A DNA stretch of 64,000 nt from contig NZ_BBBX01000016.1 in NCBI RefSeq assembly GCF_001311785.1, forward strand, positions 1-64,000, given 5' to 3'. Source of the DNA: Lacticaseibacillus saniviri JCM 17471 = DSM 24301 (GTDB lineage Bacteria > Bacillota > Bacilli > Lactobacillales > Lactobacillaceae). The position numbers and the translations under genes were made by a program. The notes below the pieces were generated by a model, which did no database searches, was not told where the DNA came from, and worked only from the letters and a program-made list of their open reading frames with translations. Every line of letters starts with the position of its first letter. The stretch's first letter is position 1. Below are positions 19,993 through 31,781 of the stretch, in pieces.

Positions 19993-20035
19993 AAATAGGC
20001 ACTGACAAAACGGAATGTTTGTCGGTGCCTATTTT
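19993..20035 (+). terminator. Rho-independent terminator after the YhgE gene
   Basis: AAAATAGGCACTGACAAAAC pairs with GTTTGTCGGTGCCTATTTTT around GGAAT and ends in a T run. Confidence 0.85.
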
Positions 20036-20050
20036 TGTGTGCTGCCTTGT

Positions 20051-20242
20051 TTATAGGGTGTTTGCTAACCACTCGAATACTTGTTGGTTGTAATAATTCA
20101 GCGCCCCCATGTGGCAGTGTTCTTCCGCGTGATTCTGCTCATCAAACACCATCAATGTCTTAGGTGACTGAATCGCTTGATAAAGCATTTCTGGTTGGCC
20201 CTTGAAAAACATATCATTCGTTGCCTCGCAAAATTGCTCCAA
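20051..20242 (-). pseudogene. C-terminal remnant of an alpha/beta hydrolase gene
   Basis: Only the last 63 residues remain, ending in the conserved-looking AEEHCHMGALNYYNQQVFEW segment, which matches the C-terminal His region of alpha/beta hydrolases of the dipeptidyl-peptidase/DHPON-hydrolase kind. The nucleophile part is missing, and the expected upstream sequence is replaced by the end of the defence island. The 5' part is not found on the other side of the island. It marks the left edge of the insertion. Confidence 0.65.
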
Positions 20243-20246
20243 TAAA

Positions 20247-20302
20247 AAGAAAAAAGTCGACAGAGTGGTAAAAATTTAGAATCTGCAGACTTTTATTTTT
20301 TC
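20247..20302 (-). terminator. terminator at the end of the res gene
   Basis: AAAAGTC-x-x-CAGA pairs with TCTGCAGACTTTT over an 18-base loop, with A and T runs on both sides. It is downstream of the minus-strand res stop at 20334. The long loop makes it weaker than the other hairpins. Confidence 0.5.
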
Positions 20303-20333
20303 TCTCACGGAATGATCTTTACTGTCCAACCAT

Positions 20334-23322
20334 TTAAGCATCCAAATCCGATTCCCTACTGAGGCGTCGGAACTTAATGTCCGTGGAAATTGCCTGGAAG
20401 TGCTTTTCACCAGATTTAATCTTGGCATATTCGTGAGGACGCAACTGCTCTGAACTGATGTCTCCTTTAGTTTCAACAACAAAATAGAGTTCTTGTTTAT
20501 CATCCTCTTCATAAAGGAGGGCCCAGTCCGGGTTATACGGTCCAAGTGGGGTCCGAATTGTAAACCAATCTGGAAGTTTTACGTAGAATTTGACATTCTC
20601 GTCTTTCTCTGCCGAACGGGCGAATTCCCGCTCAACTTCAGAATCGGTAACCACGTAATCATAGACAGTCTTGCCTTTTTCTTCATCAACCTTGACCGAG
20701 TTGCCGTTTGGACCAAGGTAGGCATAAAGCGTCTCTGTGGAAAATAAACTCTGATCATAATACTCATCCGTTTTTGTGTATTTAATGCCATCCACGATTA
20801 ATTGATTCTTATGGGCATTGATGATCTTAGCTGCCTGTGTCATATATGCCAATGGATTATTTTTAAACATGTCCAAATTATCCACAGAGGTTAAAATGCC
20901 GACAATTGTTTTGCGAGTTAAGTTGGTCTCATTCTGTAGAAATGTGATGATATCGGGTAATTGATATGGAGCATCATCTAAAGAGCCAACGCTATATTTC
21001 GCATCTTCATCCGACAAATACCGGCTTGATTTATCTGCAAATTGGCTTTCGAATAGATAAAACTAGCTTTCTTAGTTTTTATGGCGTTCAAGCTCTCAAG
21101 GCCACCAGTTCCTTTAACGACTTCTTCAATCAGCTTTTGGGAATCAAAATTAATCTTGTAAGAAGTCTTGTATTTGACCTTATCCCAAAGCTTTAAGAAA
21201 TTCTCAGGTAGCGCTTCTTTCAGTGGCTTAACTTGAACACGCTCATCTGCATTCCGAATTTCAAGATTCTTAATTTTACTTGCGGCCACTTCAAGGACCT
21301 GGGGTGCGATATCTTTAAACTCATCACTTAATTCAATTGATTTTTCTTTAACGGCTGTTCTCAAAAAATCTGTTGCCCGTCCCGCGTTATTAATATACTC
21401 GCGTTCCTTGAGTTCATTGAACAGTTGTTTTGATTTAGATTTACCGAGAACTTCAATATCTTCGGTGATTTCATCGTATCTCAAAACAATCGTGGCAAAA
21501 CTGTCGCTCTCGAACAGACCAAAGATTACACCATCTTCCTCGTACTCTCGTTGTAAACCCTCTGCGAAATCCTTATAACTCTCGTTAGCCATAACTGTCA
21601 AAGTGTTGACATCAAATCCTGGCACACGCGTACCGGTTTCATCTACAGCGATTCGAAGCCCTCGACCAATCTTTTGCCTCTTAGTAATAGTGTCTTTTGA
21701 CTCTACCAAAGTAGCAATCTGAAATACATTTGGATTGTCCCAGCCCTCTTTTAAAGCGGAGTGCGAAAAGATGAATCGAATTTATTTGCCTTAGATGTAT
21801 GTCCTTTTGAAGGATCATAAAACGTCAGTAATCCTTCTTTATTCTTCATAATCATCGTATAAGTAGATTCATCCGCTTGCGTTGCTCCACTGGTATCTTT
21901 CAAGACACCTTTTTTGTCCACGGAAAAATATCCGTCGTGAACTTCCTCTACATGGACATCAATATCATTTAATGAACGATATTTTGGCAGTCGAATAAGC
22001 CTGCGATATTCATCCTCAAAAATCTTGGCATACCGGCCTAAATGAGGAACTCCTTCTTCATCGTACCAGCAATAATTCTCAACCTTATCTAAGAAGAACA
22101 GGCTTAAAACTTTAATTCTACGTCCTTCTTTGGCAAATCGTAGTTCTTTATCCAGGTGTTCTTCAATAGTCTTCGATATCTGTCCGCGTTTTAACAGCTT
22201 CATCTTCTTGCGTTTTGAGAGTTTAGGGAAATTATGTCTGGAAATCCAGAAAAATAACAGTTTCGTTTCCGGGCGTAGCATCCATGTCTTGGATGAATCC
22301 AACCTGCTCGTAAACTTGGAGTTTTGTCTTTGTGTAAACGTCGTCGCCGGGCTTAAAAGTTATCACCTTTTTATCTGCATCATTTTTCGTCCTCTTATAT
22401 ACCTCAATTCTAGCTGAGAAACCGTTCGAGTTTGAATTTACGGAGATTAACTTCATGTATGCCCTGTTTCCATCCTCGTCAGTCTTTATGCCTGCAACTT
22501 CAATTTGTTTGACCAGTTGCTGTTCATAAGCATCAACTGCTGTTAGCCGATAAATTGTCGGGTAAGAGGTATCTTTGTGAGTCGCGGAATATCTAAAAGC
22601 TGCTGACGGTTTTAGCCTTGATAACGCCTCTTTGGCTGATCAGTATTATCCACTGATTGGGGCTCATCAATAATCAGTATCGGCCTGGTCTCCGCAATTA
22701 AGTCAATAGGTTTAGCACCTGATAATTGGTCATTCTCACGATTCATGACATTTAGATCCTTATTAAATGACTGAATTGTCGTTACCATAATCTCAATTGT
22801 GTTAGCAGACGCATACGACTGAATCCAGCCTAGATTGTTGCTGTCAAATTGAAATAAATGGTTTATAGTCCCATTGTATTGCTTTGAAAGATACTCTTTT
22901 GATATTTCATAAAACTTCAGTACGCCTTCCTTGATGGCAACACTTGGCACCACTATCACAAACTTTAGGAAACCATACTTTTTATTCAACTCAAAAATAG
23001 TCTTTAAATAGACAAATGTCTTTCCTGTACCGGTTTCCATCTCAACATTAAATTGAGGAAAGACTTTGTTGTTCCCGTAAAGGCTTTCACTGGGTAAAAT
23101 GTGATTCGAAATCTGAATCTTATTGACATTGCTCAGCATTTGCTCTTCATTGATAATGACTCGATTCCCAATACCAATGCCATCTTCGGTGAGTAAGCTG
23201 CCTTGAGGAAACGTATTGCTGATAGTGAAGTTCGACTTTCTAAATGTCTGTCCCTCGAAAACGTTCGTTGCGCTGTTCACAGAATCGTTCTGATAATCAA
23301 GAGTATCAAACTGTATCTTCAA
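20334..23322 (-). CDS. res: type III restriction endonuclease subunit Res, frame broken at least five times
   Basis: A protein of about 1000 residues that should work with Mod to cut DNA after ATP-driven translocation. It has helicase motif I in VEMETGTGKTFVYL, motif II in IIDEPQSVDN, GWDNPNVFQIATLVES for motif V, and RQKIGRGLRIAVD for motif VI. A C-terminal PD-(D/E)XK nuclease is seen as YNPDWALLYEE plus FVVETKGD. Start is a TTG at 23322 after GGAGG, giving MKIQFDTLDYQ; it lies 22 bases past the mod stop. Single-base breaks are at about 22635, 22200-22260 (three close together), 21778 and 21045-21075. All lie in or next to short runs. I treat the gene as intact, but the cluster at 22.2 kb deserves checking. 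Confidence 0.85.
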
Positions 23323-23343
23323 TGCTTGGCCGCCTCCATTCAA

Positions 23344-25198
23344 TTAAATGCTCAAAATATCGTCGTAGTGTATGCCTCGCGCATTTAATTGCTCGATCGT
23401 ATTCAACTTTTCACTATCATTTATAAACTTTTCGTCTTGGAATACGACCACAGAATTTTCAACTTCGTCATTACATATCTGCTTAATGATGAAGTTAGCA
23501 ATGCCACTTGCAATTTCTTCTCCTAATACGACAAACATGGATCCAAACGCCACATCATAGATATTTGCTTTTCCGACGACCGCTTCACTAATTGGGTAGG
23601 CCAGATCAAGTCCTTGTTTTATCATTATTTCGTAAACGATATCAATCGGCTCTGATTGTTCCACAAAGTTACTTTCTGACAGTGCAATCTGTGAACTTAT
23701 GTCTGTACTCTCTGGAGTCACATTCCACTTCTTGATATTTGATTTGGAAAGTTCAAACACCTTAAATCCAATATCTAAATTCTCGACGGATACCGGCTTC
23801 GTTTCAATTATTCTTTCGCCTGCTCTACGGATACGTTCCTCAGCAATTTCCGGTATTGTTCTAAAACCTGCGATGAACGCGTCCGTCTTTTTCTCTATCA
23901 GTTCCGGTAATTGTACAAGTATATATCGTCTATGACCTGCATCTTCTGAATTAAACTTCATCACCGCCTCAGCAGTCGCTGCGGACCCAGAAAAGAAATC
24001 AAGTATTATCGAATCTTTATCATCTCTGGTGAAGAGCCGTAGCATTTTCTCAATTAACTCCACAGGTTTTGGTGTATCAAAAGTCTTTCCTCCCATTAAA
24101 TTAATCAACTGTTTTGTGGCGTTACTTGTATATCCACCATCATCCCACCAGCTGGTATCAGTCTTCCTGGAGTTCTTGGCGTCTTTCAAAAAATATTTGC
24201 GTTGTAAGCCATTCTTGGTCCTTACAATCAGGTTATCCTCATATAATTGTTGCATTTTTTCCTTGGAATACCGGAAATATCCTTTAACCCCCATAAAATC
24301 GTAATAAGGATTCCCCTTTTTGGCACCTCCAGGGCCATCTGCCGGTGTGCCTTTCCAATCTCCACGAGGATCGTTGTCTGGATTACTAAACCCTTTTAAT
24401 ACGGGATCCAGTCCGATTGTATTTCGCTTACTAAAGATCACATCAATATTCTTTGCGTACAACAGGATGATATTATGATTTTGACTAATAATTTTGTCAT
24501 TCGAAACCGATGCTCGTGCCTTGTGCGCAATTTGAGTAATTAGATTTCTTTCCCCAAACAGCTCATCACAGACCTTTCTCAGGTTTGCTTGCTCCTTATC
24601 ATCTATGCTTATAAAGATAACACCGTCCTCAGTTAAAAGGTTCCTTGCAAGTTTGACTCTGGGAAAGATCATATTCAACCAGTCCGTGTGATATCTGCCA
24701 TTTGTTTCTGAGTTAGTCGTCATCTTATTGCCTTCAGCGTTAACTTGGCTAGTTTGTTCCAAATAATTTTTCCAGAGAGCTCCTGAAGCTATCCTTATAG
24801 ACAAAGTCCTTCCCTGTGTTATATGGCGGATCAATATAAATCAGCTTTACCTTATTAGCATAGGACTTTTGTAATACCTTCAACACCTCAAGATTGTCGC
24901 CCTCAATATATAAATTCTTCGTAGTATCCCAATTCTTTGACTTCTGCTTGTTTGGTTTCAAAGTTGCTGTCGTCGGCTGTTGCGCCAACTTCACGGCTTG
25001 TTTCTTTCCGTTCCAAGTAAAACTGTACCGCTCGGGAGAATCATCTACCGCATCCCCTAGAAACAGGCGCAATTTATCAAAGTCAATCTTGCCTTCTGTC
25101 ATAACTTCTGGAAACAGCCGGCTTAATTGCTCGATATTATCTCTAGTGATATCTTCTGACTCACCATCCATAGGTTTTATGTCTTTATTTTCGCTCAT
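23344..25198 (-). CDS. mod: type III DNA methyltransferase subunit Mod, frame broken once
   Basis: A 617-residue methyltransferase. The catalytic motif DPPYNTGKDF comes before the SAM motif DFFSGSAATAEAV, the order of beta-class N6-adenine enzymes typical of type III Mod. Other matches are YIEGDNLEVLKVLQKSY and GRYHTDWLNMIFPRVKLAR. One extra A in the run at 24767-24771 splits it; removing it gives ENYLEQTSQ. The region between the two motifs would hold the target recognition domain. The start at 25198 has AGAGG upstream and overlaps the end of the DUF4391 gene by 14 bases; Res follows at once. Confidence 0.9.
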
Positions 25199-25924
25199 CG
25201 TTACCTCTCCCGGTTTTCTTAAGTACACTTTGAAGCTCATCTTTTCGTTTTTTTAATTCCATCTGCATTTCTATTTTACGATTAAGCTGCCGCTCACCTT
25301 TGATTTTCTTTCTCAATGTTTCAATTCGTTTGCTTAATTCATCCAATCGGTCTTTCTCATATGTTGTGACCGTTTCAGCTCGTACTCCGAATTGGACAGC
25401 GGTTAATTGTTGAGTGATTTCGCTCTGCAACCCATCATATAGCGTTTTAGTGAACTTCTAGGAAGTTTGGACACCGCCAAATTTTCTAAAATTTTGGGTG
25501 CTCTTTCGACGCTGTAACTTGGAGATGGATAGATTCTAATCAATTTTAAAAAATCTGTTGACTACCGGACAGAACGTCCCGTATACAGCCTAAATTCATC
25601 CTGAAATTCAGTAAGTACGACAATAGGATATGGGATTATCTTAGAAAGCAATCGATAGATTTTTTCTGATTTTTCATTTTCTTTAGTTTTAACATAATAA
25701 AACCAAACTTCGCTGTACAGCTCCTCATCAGATTGAAACGCCGGAATATTCGTATTTTCAGGTTTGAAATCGGCTAACATATAAATGCTTTGCACAGCGT
25801 CTGTCAGCAGCTTTTTATCCTTCGCATCTCTAATATGTGGAAATACCTGAGTCTTTGGTAAATTTTTGTTAATGACTGTCGCAGCTGGAAACTGCCACCA
25901 CCTTACAATGTCTTTCGTATCCAT
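25185..25924 (-). CDS. DUF4391 family protein, with an in-frame stop and one frame break
   Basis: About 246 residues. The first 120 match DUF4391 as found beside helicase and methylase genes: IVRWWQFPAATVINKNLPKT, then WFYYVKTKENEKSEKIYRLL and PYPIVVLTEF. The last third is a coiled coil (DELSKRIETLRKKIKGERQL). An in-frame TAG at about 25559-25561 follows GRSVR, and a missing A at 25445-25448 shifts the frame before LYDGLQSEI. The mod start overlaps its stop, so the two are coupled. Function is unknown; position suggests a subunit or adaptor of the restriction complex. Confidence 0.7.
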
Positions 25925-25949
25925 CATGACTCCTATCTCATTGCTAGAC

Positions 25950-28900
25950 CTACCTGATAATTAGAAAAGAAATCAGTTCTATATCTTCAAGATCATCAAC
26001 TAATTCTGTTTGGACACTCGTTCCTCCCGGTGAAAACATTGAAGCAATACCAACCTCGTCCCGCTTCCCTCTTATTGCTTCAATGGCGGATGAAAGAAGC
26101 TCCGAATAGGAGGACATATCTTTACCACCGTCTGTCTGCCGATAGAAGTCATCCACTAACGGTTGATTGATATCTTTGTGACCCAGACTAAGTTTCTTGA
26201 AATAATCTAGCACTTGCTTGGCATACATATAGTTCAATTTAACACTGCCGTCCGAACGCATATAAATCACGATGTAGGGCAGAATACCATTTTCTTTACC
26301 AATATCCTCTGTTGCTTGTTTCAAAACTAAGATAACGCCAGGTTCTGCTTCAGGCAGTTCTCTTGAAGATGCAACAGCGAACATTCCTAAAGGCGCTTCA
26401 TTTAGATCTTTTTCACGATCTTTGAGGGCATTTTGCAGATCGGCCTTAAAATCATTAAACGTCATATCTGTAATAGAAATTGTCCCACTAACGTCTTCCA
26501 AATCAATGACTTCATTTTGTAATTGCTGTAACTGTTGCTTTCGGTACTTAAGATCGTTCATCTCGCGATTCTCTTGAATGTTAAGTAAATCATCTTCACC
26601 TGTCGCTGCAGTATTTAACATAACCATTCGGCCCTTGACACGCTGCTCCAAATTTAAGTAGGTGTCCAAGTCAACATTCGGCCAAAAATTAACCAGTTGA
26701 ATTCTAGCGTTGCGTGATCCAATTCGATCTATCCGGCCAAAACGCTGGATTACTCTAACAGGGTTCCAATGAATATCGTAGTTCACCAAGTAATCAGCAT
26801 CTTGCAAATTTTGGCCTTCAGAAATGGTATCAGTCGCAATCAACAAGTCAATTTCTTCAGTCGCATCAGGATTAATCTGATCTCTTCCTTTAGAAATAGG
26901 AGAAAAATTAGTCAAGATATCATTCATATCGCTCACATTCACGCCTGGCATTGTCGACTGATTCGATTTAGCCCCTCCCGTTATTAACGCCGAATTAAGG
27001 CCGTGCCGCGCTTTAACAATTGAGGCCAAGTGCTCATATAGATAATTTGCAGTATCTGCAAATGCTGTAAAGATGATAACTTTCTTATTATTGCCGTTAA
27101 TTGGGTGTCCATATTTGGCCCTTAGAAGTTTCTTTAAATCAAGTAGTTTTGCATCTTTATTAGCTGTCACCTTAGCAGAAGCATCTTTTAGCCATTCTAA
27201 AACTTCAAGATCTTCTTCAAGGTCCTGTGACCATCTAATTAGATCCATATCGCCAATAAGAATCTTTGTCTTTTTTCCGACAGACGAGTCTTCAAATGCC
27301 GAATCCAGTTCTTCATCATCGAAATCAGAAATACTTTTAAAACGTGAATTATCAATGTTTCTTGACTTTGCTTTTTGTAAAATCGATTTGCTTTCATCAA
27401 CCATCCGTTCAATGGTTAACCCAAAAGAGTAAATCGAACTTTCTAATCGCTTAAATAGGTTAGCCTGAATCAGCTTGGCAAGCGCTTGTTCCCGATCAGC
27501 TTGTTTAAAAGCAGACTTTCCTCCCTGAACCTTTGTATCATAGAGATCCTCATAATATTTCCGCTTTGCTGGTAAAACATACTGTAATGGCTGATACATT
27601 GCCATCGTTAAGCCACCAACCTTGTCATACACATCTTGGAGTGGCGGAAACTTACCAGTTGCATCAATATCAGATTTTACAGTGATTGGCTTTAGGCGTT
27701 CCGGAAAGTCGCCCAAAGAATCCGTATCATAGTATTTCTCAATATGTTTTCGGCTTCGGGCAATTGTTAACATATCTAGAAGCTTGAAATATCCTGGGTT
27801 CACACTATCAAGAAATTTTTGAGTTGTTCGCTCATTTTCTTCTAGTTCCATCCAATCGTTGAAAGATTTCTGAGCGAGTCTTAATTCCGTATCAATATCT
27901 TTAATCCCGTAATCTGCTAATGCAGTCGTATCACCTTCAGTAATGAACCCAATCTGATTCTTCAGATCTTTCATTCGGTTGTTTACAGGCGTAGCAGATA
28001 GCATCAATACCTTTGTTCGGCGACCTGCTTGATAATATCATCCATCAAGCGTTCATAACGGGTCTTCGTCTCGCGATTGACATTCGTATCATTGTTTCTA
28101 AAATTGTGGGATTCATCAATGACGACCAAATCAAAATCTGACCATAAAAAAGTGTCGAGCTTAATTTCTCCACTCATGCCTCGATACCGGCTCAAGTCAG
28201 TGTGATTTAGTACCGTGTAATTAAAATAATCATCATTAAGGATATTTCTCTTGTCAGGGGTCGTATAGACTGTCCAATTATCTCGTAATCTTTTGGGGGC
28301 CAGTACTAAAACTCTTTTACGTTGCAATTCATAGTACTTAATGACGGCTAATGCCGAAAAAGTTTTCCCTAGTCCGACTGAATCGGCAAGAATCGCCCCA
28401 TTGTACTTTTCGAGTTTCCGGATTAACCCCATCACGCCATCTTTCTGAAATTGATACAGTTTATTCCAGATTACTGAATCCTTAAAACCTGAACCGTCAG
28501 GGGCGATATCTTGCTCATCAAGTTCTTCTAACTTATCGTGGAAAATGTGGTACAGAGAAACAAAATAAATCCATTCAGGAGAGTTTTCTTGATATATGGT
28601 TCTAACTTTTTCAAGGACCTTCTCCGTCGCATCCTTGGATTTCTTTGGATCACTCCAAACCTGATCAAAATCCGCCTTTAGTAACTTTAAGTGATCTTCT
28701 GCGCCAATAATGCCTGTCATTGAAGAGACATTATTAGATTCCGTAATTCCCAGCCCATCAGAAGTGAATTTGAACATGGACGGCACAATTATGTTCTTCT
28801 CTGGTTCTTTATTATTCTCAACTAGCAACTCATCTAATGCATTCTGATTAGAGTTCAATTGATGAATTTTAACTTTTTCGGTAATCAACTTGGCAATCTC

Positions 28901-29205
28901 CCGAGCGATAAAAGCGGTGTCCATTTTATTGCGAAGTTTGATTTCATAGTGATTCCCCGAAATGTCCTCTTCGCTTTGGGCAATTTCGTATCGTTTAAGA
29001 AAACCAGTCTCTTCCCTCTCAAAAATGACTTTGTAAGAATAACACGCAATTCTTTGGACCGTTTCAATTCCTTCTGTAAAGCGTTAAATGCAAAAATTGA
29101 GAATGCTGCTGTCTGAATACTGATCTTTGAATCAGATGTCACATTCTCCTTGATTAATTGTTCAAGTGTGTTTGTCCCTTTGTTATCGATAAGCTTTAAA
29201 TCCAC
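25950..29205 (-). CDS. PLD-like/SNF2 superfamily 2 helicase, frame broken twice
   Basis: A helicase of about 1085 residues. The N-terminal 120 residues look like a phospholipase-D-like domain. The motor then shows motif I ADSVGLGKTFSALAVIK, motif II VIDESHNFRN, motif III LMLSATPVNN, motif V IATDTISEGQNLQDADYLV, and motif VI QRFGRIDRIGS, the SNF2 pattern. The C-terminus is of unknown fold. Breaks at 29021-29025 and about 28030 are each one missing base. Start is GTG at 29205 after GGAGG. DUF4391, Mod and Res follow with short gaps, so a role in DNA restriction or translocation with them is inferred. Confidence 0.85.
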
Positions 29206-29959
29206 AATATTCCTCCAGAATCCCCATCGACTCATTTCAGTCTTATTTCATAAGATGCTATCACTTCAAAAGAAGTAAAATCGTAATCTTATCCTTAAAA
29301 AGTGTAGCATATGGATGCCCATTTGAGGGAGATAGTTTTTGAAACTCGAGCCTCAGAAAAAAGTCTCATCGATGTATCGCTGGCACCAAGCAAATCCAGT
29401 TCGAGCTGTGCGAACATCAGCCAGATTCTATTCACTTTACCCTGCCTCCCGGCGATCATCACACGGCTCTACCACGGGCAACTGTGCTTGGTCTATTTTG
29501 TGACAGATTAATCGATATGTCGAGAGCGAAATCAGTCATTGACTTTCTCATGTCATGCTTCATGTTGAGACTAAAAGAGACCTGAATCGCATGTACGGCA
29601 CCTCGCGGAATTTTATTTATTTCGTCAGATCACCTTAATTCCAACAAATCGAGCAAATTCAAATCGTAAAACGTAGGGACTGACTCATTGACCTCATATA
29701 GTCTAAAAACTGGTAATTTTTCAGATTTGCTGATGCTAGTTTCACTGCAATTAAAATAATGTAGAATAAATCATCATCAACTATCTCTTAAACCATTGCC
29801 TTGCTCTACCAGTATCTACTCTCTACTTCTATCGGAGTATCTCAGTAACAGGCATGTTACTTAAGGTTCACAAAGAATGCCATTACTGGAAGAAGCGGTT
29901 TGACTCTGCAGCTGTCTCTTTTAAGGACGGAACGTGATTGAAGTCTAATATTTCCTCCC
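29206..29959. other. gap in the defence island with a short coding remnant
   Basis: No complete gene is recognised. On the minus strand, a frame ending at 29630 reads SEKLPVFRLYEVNESV then PTFYDLNLLDLLEL and stops, which looks like the real C-terminus of an unknown protein; upstream it meets stops or frame changes at about 29770. A further short frame on either strand at 29311-29511 has no family resemblance. The stretch may hold a decayed gene, or a gene broken by sequencing indels. No transposase is visible. Confidence 0.4.
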
Positions 29960-31781
29960 TCAAATTTTTTGCAAAGTAGCCGAAATGGCTATTCGATCGA
30001 TTGCGAACTGAGCATATCCTTTCATAATTTTCACATCCGCAATCTCTGAGAACAGGATTTGCTTCAAAGTTGATATCTTTAATGCTTTTTCATAAGAGTC
30101 CGTTGTTAAGGCCGAAGTTACGTCTTCTGTTACCCGTTTTATAATTTCGGACGTTTTGATTGCGCCAGGAATCTCATCAACCTCAGCCGTTAACGAGGTC
30201 AAATTTTTAGCATTTTTTGAGTGGATAAAGCTTTGTCTCAATTTGTTATCGACCGTCTTTTTGTTAGGTCATAGATGATGCTCTCTTTCTCGTCAGAGAT
30301 TTTACGCAGAACAGCTTCTTTTACTACCTTCAATTTGTTATCAATCTCATTTTTATCTGTTTTACTTTCCAAGACATTTCTGACTACGTACTGCGATAAA
30401 AGTAACATTTCAATTTCATTGTAGGGCAAAACAAAAACCGCTATCGAATTAAGTTTCTCTCTTTCAGCCTCTGTGAGCGCATCACCGTCAACTATTCCAA
30501 ATGCTCTTGTGTCATTAAATACAGCCGACTGATTTATGGCTTTTGTGTAAGTCACTACATTATCATGGGAATCTACGGGAAGCACTGTGAAATCAGAAAA
30601 TACATTTGAATACACTTGATAATCTCGGCTGTTTTTTTGCCTTCGCAGACAGAATGTCTCGTGTACTGCCCACTAATTCCGTTATCAACGATTCGGGTAG
30701 TGAATCATTCGAGTCCACGCGCACAAGTTCTATCGTTGTCGGCGGTAGGAAACTCTTACACCAAAAGAGGCTGATATTTCTCCGGGCGGCAATGAAATCG
30801 ATCGTATGAGAAGCAAAGATGAATTGACAATCAGGGCGCGCCTTAATTAACTCATCCCAGAGGCGGTTGTAGGAGTCAGGATTTAAAAAAAGTTTCTGGT
30901 TCATCTATCACAATATAACTTTCTTCTTTAGCCATAATCACATTGCCAATATAAAACAAGATGCTCTTCTCACCATCGCTCAACTCATTTATTGAATATT
31001 CTTTATAGTTCTTTACAGGAATTGGTTTTCTGTCATCGGGATCTTCTATAAATTTGATATCAGGGATAATCTTGGTCCAGATTTCTACAACTTTATCCCA
31101 CTTAGAAGGCTGTCTGTCTTTAACATCTTTCTGTCTTTCCTCGGTTGATTGCCTGGCCAAGTCCTTTATTAAAGCTGTCAAAAGCAAGGTGAAGGGTTTA
31201 ACCAGTTTATCAACCTGTATACCATCCTGTTTAAAGTCTAAATTCACAGACTTCTGATTTTCCTCTAAATAACTTTTCACATTGACATCGTTTCTCCTAT
31301 AGAGATTACTCTCGAAGAAGAGCACTTTTTGCGCGGGCAAAACAACAAGATTAGAAAGACCTGAGTTTGTTAATTGGTTTACAAAAGTAGATTTTCCACT
31401 ACCGTTTCGACCAACTATCACGATATTTTTCTTTTCCTCTGAAATTGATTCTAGAACTGACAAATTTTGTGCTCCTAAAACCAATCCCGGCAATAAAGAT
31501 TCATAATATCCTGGATCGACATTTGGCTCTAGAATTGGTAACTGTTCAAAATATTGCTCCAAAAGGGATCGGAAAGATGGAGAAAGATTTCTGCCCTCTT
31601 GCCTGTTAATTAACTTATCAATCAGGATGCTGGCTTTGTCAGTCTGTTCGAGAACTCTTTGCCTTCTTTCCTTTCTATCAATCGGGTTTAGGCCCTTATT
31701 GTCTGCCATTGCCTCCCAATTTTGAATAACGTTGTGAAGATAATTGCTAATTTTTTCTAGCGTTGTCTCATTTACTTCCAC
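29960..31781 (-). CDS. AAA ATPase with C-terminal DUF4435-type effector domain, frame broken four times
   Basis: About 607 residues. The N-terminal ABC-type ATPase has Walker A VGRNGSGKST, the signature-like region INELSDGEKSIL, and Walker B SYIVIDEPET, followed by FASHTIDFIA. The C-terminal part, after repair, begins ILFCEGKKNSRDYQVYSNVF and contains FGIVDGDAL and LPYNEIEMLLL, the pattern of DUF4435/TOPRIM-like domains. Breaks at 30885-30891, about 30648, 30632-30638 and 30258-30262 are all single bases and restore one frame. Start is GTG at 31781 after AGGGGG. ATPase-DUF4435 pairs form defence systems such as PARIS; the merged form is inferred here, and OLD-family nucleases are the main alternative. 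Confidence 0.75.

Noticed and set aside
29311-29511. A 66-codon plus-strand frame in the defence island gap
   Set aside because: No ribosome site and no recognisable family. The minus strand there also reads partly open. I could not support a gene.
20334-31781. BREX or DISARM system
   Set aside because: There is no PglX/PglZ/BrxC-like protein for BREX and no DUF1998 (DrmB) for DISARM. The PLD and SNF2 helicase parts alone are not enough.
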